From UMGS1851 sp900555605 (GTDB taxonomy: Bacteria > Bacillota > Clostridia > UBA1212 > UBA1255): DNA of 11,806 bases. The notes below the pieces were generated by a model, which saw nothing but the letters and a program-made list of their open reading frames with translations, did no database searches and was not told where the DNA came from. The stretch lies in NCBI GenBank assembly GCA_902472555.1, contig CABROF010000083.1:1-11806 (forward strand), in the 5' to 3' direction. Positions within the stretch are counted from its first letter, which is position 1, and every line of letters starts with the position of its first letter. A program made the translations under genes and the position numbers. Shown piece after piece: positions 6,467 through 11,806 of this stretch.

Positions 6467-6485
6467 GTGCATCTTTTTTGGCACC
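6467..6485 (-). repeat. Right copy of the 19-bp inverted repeat (partner at 4719-4737)
   Basis: Read on the minus strand this is GGTGCCAAAAAAGATGCAC, one mismatch from the left copy. It begins 6 bases after the encoded CCA of the tRNA. With the adjoining base it can also form a short GGTGC/GCACC hairpin of its own. Confidence 0.75.
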
Positions 6486-6491
6486 GCTATT

Positions 6492-6567
<76 letters not shown>

Positions 6568-6600
6568 TCATATGGGTGTTCCATTTGCAGAACGTTGTTT

Positions 6601-6629
6601 ATTTTAGCACGCTGCCGATATAAATGCAA
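6601..6629 (-). promoter_or_regulatory. Sigma-A promoter of the tRNA-fMet gene
   Basis: Read on the minus strand, TTGCAT (6629-6624) and TAAAAT (6606-6601) are 17 bases apart. The -10 box ends 33 bases before the first tRNA base, a normal distance for a short processed leader. Confidence 0.8.
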
Positions 6630-6913
6630 TGGTATATTATTCCATAATGGTAGAAATTTTATGGAGAAACTGTGAATGATGAACCGAATCTTTTATTCTG
6701 CGGAATTTTTCTAAACAATCAGGACGCATAAGGGGCTTTCCGAATATAAATCTTTGCCCGGCGATAAGAAATTTTCATACAAAAGAGACAGATCGCGGCG
6801 ATCTATTTTGAAAAAAATTCAAGAAGCCCCATGCCGTATGCAAAACAAAAGCTTACGGAGCGCCGGCCTGCAGAGGCGGATCGGCTGTACGCCTGAAAAA
6901 TCGACATTTTACG
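6630..6913. other. Intergenic region between the divergent tRNA and surface-protein units
   Basis: No gene or RNA family is recognised. It holds a perfect 6-bp inverted pair, AGATCG-cgg-CGATCT (6790-6804), which could be a regulator site, and a weak AGGCG/CGCCT hairpin (6874-6894). Short open frames across it have no ribosome binding site or sensible protein content. Confidence 0.4.
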
Positions 6914-6942
6914 TTGCGGTAATGATTTCTTTATGGTATATT
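6914..6942 (+). promoter_or_regulatory. Probable promoter of the surface-protein operon
   Basis: TTGCGG (6914-6919) and TATATT (6937-6942) are 17 bases apart. The -10 box is good and the -35 box weak. A consensus TTGACA at 6952-6957 lacks a -10 at the right distance. Transcription would start near 6949, giving a leader of about 130 bases. Confidence 0.5.
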
Positions 6943-7079
6943 TATGAATAATTGACATACACCAGTTTCCGGAGGGGGATGGAAATTCTTGTGCGTTGAT
7001 TTTTGCGATGCCGCGTGAATATAATAAGTTGATATTTTTTACAGATGAGGAATGGATGCAGCAGGAGGTACGGCAGCGG

Positions 7080-10000
7080 ATGAGGAACGGATTCGGCAGA
7101 AGATGGCGCATGGCATTATTGTGTATTATATTTATCTTTACCTATGCGGCAGGCCTTTTGCCCGGCCGGAGAGAGGCGCGGGGGGCAGAGGTCCGGTATG
7201 GATATGTCAAGGTGGACACCTCTCTGAACGTGTGGATTGGTCCCGGTACGGTTTATGAGCGGGTACGTGATCAGGACGGACTGGAGATTTATCTGCTGAA
7301 CGGTCAAAATGTTACCATTCTCGGCGAGGCGCCGGCCGCGGATGGAGCGCTTTGGTATCAAGTCGAATTTACATATAAAAATAATCCATATACAGGCTAC
7401 TGCCACAGCGATTATATTGTGATTGTGGAAGGGGAAGATGTGGATTTTGAAAAAAAGCTGGAGGAGAACGGATTTCCGGAAAGCTATAAAGTGCTGCTGC
7501 GTGAGCTGCATAAGAAGTACCCGGCCTGGGAGTTTATCGGTTTCCACACAAATCTGAACTGGGACTATGTGATTGAAAATGAAACAAAGATCGGGGATAA
7601 TTTAATCCCGAAGGATAGTATCTACATGGACGGGAAAATGCATCCCTGTCTGTCCTCCTGGAAATCGCTGCAGTACGGCGCATTTAACTGGATGAAAAAT
7701 GATTGGGTTATATTGAGTCCCACGTATTGGGTGCAGGCCTCTGAAGAAATTGTGGAATATTTTATGGATCCCAGAAACTTTCTGACGGAAGATCACATTT
7801 TCCAGTTTGAACTGCTGACCTTTGCAGAGTCCTGCCATACGGAAGCAGGCGTCGAACTCATTTTAAAGGGAACCTTTATGAGCAATGCTGTATTGGATGA
7901 AACTTCGGGGCTGACGTATGCGCAGGCGTTTATGCAGGTCGGCAAAGAACTGAATGTAAGTCCTTATCATTTGGCCAGCCGTGTGAAACAGGAGAAGGGG
8001 ACGGGGGAACGCCAGCCGGACGGCTCCTATATTTCAAAGGATCCCTTAATCTCCGGTACTTATCCGGGATACGAGGGGTATTATAACTATTTTAACATTG
8101 AAGCAACCGGCGGCAATACTTATGATCAAATTGTGGTAAACGGGTTAAAAGAAGCAAAGAGAGAGGGTTGGGACAGTCGTTATAAGGCGCTGTACGGCGG
8201 TTCTCAAAAGATTGCCCAAAGATATATCGCACGCAATCAGAATACGATCTATCTGCAGAAATTCGATGTGGACGACTCTGACGGAGATTTATTCTGGCGG
8301 CAGTATATGCAGAATCTGCTGGCCTCCCATAATGAGGGCTTCAGCACCAAAAGGGCGTATGCGGATATGGGCGCGATGCAGAATGCGTTTCAATTCAGAA
8401 TCCCGATTTATGAGGATATGCCGGAGTCCTGTCCCATGCCTGCTGTTGACGGAAATCCCAATTATAAACTGCAATCCCTGTCTGTCGACGGATTTGAACT
8501 GAGTCCGGTTTTTGATTTAGATACGGATATATATAATATCACGGTTCCGTTTGAATCCGAGACCGTCAATGTGCTGGCAGAGGCCATTGCATCCGATACC
8601 GCCCAAGTAACAGGCACCGGAACCCATCACCTGGAGGTTGGAAGCAATCTGATTTTGATTACCGTTACCGCGGAGAACGGTACCTCCAAGGTGTATACGC
8701 TCTCTGTATACAGAAGGGATTACAACAGTAATTATCTGACGTCGCTGACCGTAGAAGGATATGCGTTAGATCCGGTTTTTGACATGTATCATTATGAATA
8801 CCGTATAGAGGTGCCTTACGGTACGGATTCTGTTCAGATTGCGGCCACTCCGTTTATTGAAGGTTCCGTCATAACCGGAACCGGCGTACATGCTCTGTCT
8901 GTGGGTGAAAATATAATAGAAATTGTGGTTACGGCAGAAAACGGCATGACGAAAACCTACCGAATCACCGCAGTGCGGGCGGAGCGGACGGACAATACCC
9001 TGAAATCCCTGACAGCCGACGGATACGATTTAACCCCGGCCTTCAGCAGTAGTCAATATACCTATTCTCTGGTGGTGCCGTATACGGTGCAGACCATTAC
9101 TTTAGCGGCGGAAGCCGCTGCTGCGGATAGTACGGTAACCGGCATTGGCGCCAAATCCCTTCAGGTCGGGAAAAATCAATTTGAAATCACGGTAACTGCC
9201 GCGGACGGCGCTTCTAAAACCTATACGGTTTCCGTGGAGCGGATGGAGAATCAGGAAAACTTTTTGTCCTCCCTGATCATAGAGGGACAAGCCCTGCATC
9301 CTGATTTCTCGCCGAACCAGGCAGATTACAGCCTGACTGTTCCGTACAGCATAAAGTCCGTCAAGGTCCTGGCCGAGGCACTGCTTCCGGAGGCAGCGGT
9401 AACCGGTACCGGCACCCACGCGCTGCAGGTCGGTGAAAACCAAATTCAGGTAGCCGTACAGTCTGCCGGCGGAGAGACAAAGGTCTACACGATTACAGTG
9501 ACGCGTAATCAAAGCATCAACTATTATTTATCCTCTCTGACTGTCAGCGGGTATTCGCTTAGCCCTGCATTTGAGCAGGAGCATTATGCCTATACGCTGA
9601 CGGTTCCGAATACGGTGGATTCCGTTACGGTTCATGCTGTGCCGTCTGCCGACGGAATTCCCGTGACAGGGACCGGCACGACGAATCTGACTGTAGGAAA
9701 AAATACGATCACTGTTTCTGTGGCAAATGAGGACGGTACTGCGAGAAATTATGTAATCACCGTGACGCGGCGGCCGGCCATGCAGTTCAATACCGGAAGC
9801 TATCAGGTTCGTGACGGCCAGATCAACGGCTTCACCATCGGAATGCATTTTAACGATGCTGTAAAGAATATGACTGCAATCAACTGTACAGTGAAGCAGC
9901 TGGACAAGAATGGAAAGGTAAAATCCGGCGTTTTATGTACGGGAGACAGAATCGTCGTATACGATGATGAGGGGAAGCAGCAGTATGCCTATACAGTTGT

Positions 10001-10208
10001 TATTTACGGAGATGTGAACGGAGACGGGCTTGTTGATTTATTTGACTACGCTTATTTAAAGCAAGAGGTCTGGGGCGGAATCAAGCTTTCCGGCATTTAC
10101 GCGGAGGCGGGGAATATTTATGCGGATTCAGCAGGCATCGATTTATTTGACCTTGCTTCTTTTAAGCATTATTTGTGGTGGGACATTTCATTTGCACAGA
10201 CGCGGTAG
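7080..10208 (+). CDS. Secreted SH3-glucosaminidase with five cadherin-like repeats and a dockerin-like C terminus
   Basis: This 1042-residue exported wall hydrolase begins with a signal peptide (MRNGFGRRWRMALLCIIFIF, likely cut near residue 36). An SH3_3 wall-binding domain follows at about 40-115 (LNVWIGPG). The catalytic glucosaminidase domain is at about 217-412 and should cut N-acetylglucosamine bonds in peptidoglycan (GH73-type). Its block SPYHLASRVKQEKG carries the likely catalytic Glu305, and SGTYPGYEGYYNYFNI is diagnostic of this clostridial type. Five cadherin-like beta-sandwich repeats span 463-897 and a linker domain about 900-975. The end (977-1030) is dockerin-like: loop one, DVNGDGLVDLFD, is complete, while loop two keeps only the last two acidic ligands. 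There is no membrane anchor or LPXTG motif. I chose ATG 7080 for its AGGAGG site (7063-7068) and clean signal peptide; ATG 7056 and TTG 6996 are alternatives. The cohesin-like gene follows by 101 bp. Confidence 0.93.
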   Translation: MRNGFGRRWRMALLCIIFIFTYAAGLLPGRREARGAEVRYGYVKVDTSLNVWIGPGTVYERVRDQDGLEIYLLNGQNVTILGEAPAADGALWYQVEFTYKNNPYTGYCHSDYIVIVEGEDVDFEKKLEENGFPESYKVLLRELHKKYPAWEFIGFHTNLNWDYVIENETKIGDNLIPKDSIYMDGKMHPCLSSWKSLQYGAFNWMKNDWVILSPTYWVQASEEIVEYFMDPRNFLTEDHIFQFELLTFAESCHTEAGVELILKGTFMSNAVLDETSGLTYAQAFMQVGKELNVSPYHLASRVKQEKGTGERQPDGSYISKDPLISGTYPGYEGYYNYFNIEATGGNTYDQIVVNGLKEAKREGWDSRYKALYGGSQKIAQRYIARNQNTIYLQKFDVDDSDGDLFWRQYMQNLLASHNEGFSTKRAYADMGAMQNAFQFRIPIYEDMPESCPMPAVDGNPNYKLQSLSVDGFELSPVFDLDTDIYNITVPFESETVNVLAEAIASDTAQVTGTGTHHLEVGSNLILITVTAENGTSKVYTLSVYRRDYNSNYLTSLTVEGYALDPVFDMYHYEYRIEVPYGTDSVQIAATPFIEGSVITGTGVHALSVGENIIEIVVTAENGMTKTYRITAVRAERTDNTLKSLTADGYDLTPAFSSSQYTYSLVVPYTVQTITLAAEAAAADSTVTGIGAKSLQVGKNQFEITVTAADGASKTYTVSVERMENQENFLSSLIIEGQALHPDFSPNQADYSLTVPYSIKSVKVLAEALLPEAAVTGTGTHALQVGENQIQVAVQSAGGETKVYTITVTRNQSINYYLSSLTVSGYSLSPAFEQEHYAYTLTVPNTVDSVTVHAVPSADGIPVTGTGTTNLTVGKNTITVSVANEDGTARNYVITVTRRPAMQFNTGSYQVRDGQINGFTIGMHFNDAVKNMTAINCTVKQLDKNGKVKSGVLCTGDRIVVYDDEGKQQYAYTVVIYGDVNGDGLVDLFDYAYLKQEVWGGIKLSGIYAEAGNIYADSAGIDLFDLASFKHYLWWDISFAQTR
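8466..9773 (+). repeat. Five tandem cadherin-like beta-sandwich domain repeats within the hydrolase
   Basis: Five domains of about 82-84 residues start at 8466, 8733, 8997, 9261 and 9525, a period of about 264-267 bases. Each shows the same frame: L-x-SL-x-(V/A)-x-G-(Y/F/Q)-x-L-x-P-x-F, then Y-x-(I/L)-x-VP, (V/I)TG(T/I)G, L-x-VG-x-N, and an ending of Y-x-(I/L/V)-(S/T)-x-x-R. The DNA copies have diverged clearly, so the array is old and not a recent expansion. A sixth domain of this type is in the next gene. Confidence 0.88.
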
Positions 10209-10212
10209 AAAC

Positions 10213-10249
10213 GCAGAAGTATGCTCCTGAAAATAACGGGAGCGTCTGC
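10213..10249 (+). other. Hairpin between the two surface-protein genes
   Basis: Outer stem GCAGA (10213-10217) with TCTGC (10245-10249) and inner stem GCTCC (10223-10227) with GGAGC (10239-10243) are joined by a lopsided internal loop. No U tract follows, so it is not a classical terminator. It may tune the amount of the downstream anchor protein or mark a processing site. No second promoter is evident in the 101-bp gap. Confidence 0.45.
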
Positions 10250-10309
10250 ATGTAAAAGAACTGGCTTTGATTGTAATGTGGGCCGTTGAAAGCGGCACGG
10301 GAGGTCATT

Positions 10310-11806
10310 ATGAAAAAACAATATATGTTCATCTGTATTATTTTAGTGATGGGATTTCTTTTCGCATATCTGCCGGAACCAATGCCTGTCCGGGCAGCTT
10401 CCGGAAAACTGACTGTGCGCGTGGATGATACAAACGTAGAAAAGGGAGAGACCTTTACGCTGCGGGTTCAGATGTCGTCAGATGTCAATATTACAGTTGG
10501 CTCATTTAATATTATATATGACAGCAAGCTCTTCAGCTGCGGCGATTATGCGGGCAGCATACCTGTACATTTTGACCCCTCTGCTCCAGGTGCGAAAGTA
10601 GAAGAATTCAGCTATCCGGTAAAAGCAATTCAGACGGGAACAGGAAGCTTTACAATAGAAAATTGCAAAATGGTTGCATTAATCAATGGCGATATTGAAA
10701 GAGTTCCCTTTACAACAAATTCTCTTGACGTGCGGGTTTGGGCGGAGGGATCGGATGATGCTTCTCTGAAAAGCCTGGAGGTGCCCGGCAGAACGCTGAC
10801 GCCTGCCTTTCGTCCGGGGACGACCTCTTATACGGTTTATCTGCCCAACAGCGTCGCGCGCATCGACGGCATCAATGCGGTTGCCTCTCAGCCTGCCAGC
10901 GCCGGCGGCAGGGTAGAAATGTCGACGATTCCCAATCCTGTTCCGGTTGGGGAATCGAAAGTAAACATTAAGGTTTTTGCGCCGAACGGCTCTTCTATGA
11001 CTTATACGATTACGTTTATCCGAGAAGCGCCGCCGGTGGAGCCGACTCCCGTACAGCCGACTCCGGTGCCGCCGGAAGAAATTCCGGTTATCGTGGACGG
11101 GGAGCCGTATACCGTGGAACGGGATTTTGCCGGTGTCACGCCGCTGGAGGGCTTTGAAGAGGCTCCCGGCACCTATCAGGATGAGGAAATCACAATTGCA
11201 AAAGGAATCCGCAAAGATTTGACGCTGCTGTACTTAAAGGATGCAAATGGCTTCGGCGCATTCTATATCTATTTTGAAGAAACGAATGCATTCACAAGAT
11301 ACATCGGCCTGCAGACCAACAGCGTCATTTACACTGTTCTGCATGTTGACGATACGGTCAAAGTTCCCGATCGGTTTTCCTATACGGATACCATGGAATT
11401 ATTCGGTGAAACGGTTACGGTATGGACCCAGGAGGCTTCCGGGGAGCATTCCTTTGTATTGTTCTACGGAATGAATTGGAACGGCGAAAGTGCATGGTAT
11501 CAATATGATACCATGGAACATACCGTACAGCGGTATACAGCGCCGGAACCTACGCCCGGCGATGATCCGGCGGAACCGTCTCCGACCCCCGACAGGCAGG
11601 ACGAGGATCTTCGTCAGCAGTATGAAAGGCTGCAGGCGCAGTCCCGGCTGGAAAGAGAAAAATATCAGTCTGATCAATCACTGCAGGTGAAATGCATAAT
11701 CGCCCTTGCCGTGCTGTGCGCTGCCGGGATAACGGGAATCGTGTGGCTGCTGGTCCGGCAGCATCGCAGAAAGAAGCAGGATACGTTTTCCCCGCCGCCG
11801 CTGCCG
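10310..11806 (+). CDS. Membrane-anchored cohesin-like surface protein (partial, runs off the window)
   Basis: This frame is open from the ATG at 10310 (GGGAGGT five bases upstream) to the window end: 499 residues with no stop. A signal peptide covers 1-29 (cleavage near PVRA|AS). Residues 33-145 resemble a cohesin: LTVRVDDTNVEKGETFTLRV, then GSFNIIYDSKLFSCGDY, and a late GTGSFTIENCKMVAL strand. A cadherin-like domain (150-238) matches the repeats of the upstream enzyme. After a Pro-rich linker (241-256) comes an unrecognised extracellular domain (257-410), a second linker, a charged coiled coil (430-456), a transmembrane helix (461-483) and a basic cytoplasmic tail. The topology is type I, outside to inside. 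Lying 101 bp after the dockerin-bearing enzyme on the same strand, it is the natural anchor for it; this is inferred from architecture. The cohesin call is by fold pattern and needs a profile search. Confidence 0.85.
   Translation, partial: MKKQYMFICIILVMGFLFAYLPEPMPVRAASGKLTVRVDDTNVEKGETFTLRVQMSSDVNITVGSFNIIYDSKLFSCGDYAGSIPVHFDPSAPGAKVEEFSYPVKAIQTGTGSFTIENCKMVALINGDIERVPFTTNSLDVRVWAEGSDDASLKSLEVPGRTLTPAFRPGTTSYTVYLPNSVARIDGINAVASQPASAGGRVEMSTIPNPVPVGESKVNIKVFAPNGSSMTYTITFIREAPPVEPTPVQPTPVPPEEIPVIVDGEPYTVERDFAGVTPLEGFEEAPGTYQDEEITIAKGIRKDLTLLYLKDANGFGAFYIYFEETNAFTRYIGLQTNSVIYTVLHVDDTVKVPDRFSYTDTMELFGETVTVWTQEASGEHSFVLFYGMNWNGESAWYQYDTMEHTVQRYTAPEPTPGDDPAEPSPTPDRQDEDLRQQYERLQAQSRLEREKYQSDQSLQVKCIIALAVLCAAGITGIVWLLVRQHRRKKQDTFSPPPLP

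Noticed and set aside
6840..6900. GC-rich hairpins in the leader of the surface operon, considered as a cyclic-di-GMP or other riboswitch
   Set aside because: No conserved riboswitch core was recognised and the stems are only 5 bp.
7116..7838. Minus-strand frames opposite the SH3 and glucosaminidase coding region
   Set aside because: They are antisense to a clearly recognised domain protein and have no ribosome binding sites.
9102..9848. Two minus-strand frames antisense to the cadherin-like repeats
   Set aside because: They are shadows of the repeated GC-rich coding sequence with no start signals.

Overview
The window looks like the chromosome of a low-to-mid GC Gram-positive anaerobe of the class Clostridia, probably a gut Lachnospiraceae or relative. 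The signs are a Tn1549/CTn-type conjugation module, an initiator tRNA with an encoded CCA end, AGGAGG-type ribosome binding sites, and a clostridial SH3/glucosaminidase surface enzyme with cadherin-like and dockerin modules. The genus cannot be fixed from this sequence.

Positions 1-3802 hold one end of an integrative conjugative element, all on the minus strand. The order is a RepA-type initiator (2549-3475), a PcfB-like accessory protein (2037-2516), a VirD4-type coupling ATPase (256-2040) and a very short Maff2-family membrane peptide (38-178). The operon runs out of the window to the left. The initiator gene carries five 15-bp iteron-like units in its variable middle. Positions 3803-5116 are scrap: a small possibly shortened gene, an IS1634/IS4-type transposase with an internal deletion but a consensus promoter, a 28-bp direct repeat, hairpin terminators and an interlocked (A-B-A'-B') inverted-repeat structure.

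Positions 5117-6217 encode an XRE helix-turn-helix regulator with a TPR-like body, with a palindromic operator candidate upstream. A near-exact 19-bp inverted repeat (4719-4737 and 6467-6485) brackets this gene. Next comes an initiator tRNA-fMet (6492-6567, minus) with a strong promoter and terminator. Two adjacent U-U mismatches disrupt its T stem. The tRNA 3' end faces the mobile DNA, so it marks a plausible boundary between mobile DNA and chromosome.

From about 6900 rightward the plus strand carries a two-gene cell-surface unit. The first is a secreted SH3 + glucosaminidase (GH73-type) enzyme with five cadherin-like beta-sandwich repeats and a C-terminal dockerin-like module. The second, about 100 bp downstream and cut by the window end, is a membrane-anchored protein with an N-terminal cohesin-like domain, one cadherin-like domain, a second extracellular domain, a coiled coil and a transmembrane helix. 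The simplest reading is a matched pair in which the anchored cohesin holds the dockerin-bearing wall hydrolase at the cell surface: a miniature, non-cellulolytic cohesin-dockerin system. This is the most interesting content of the window.
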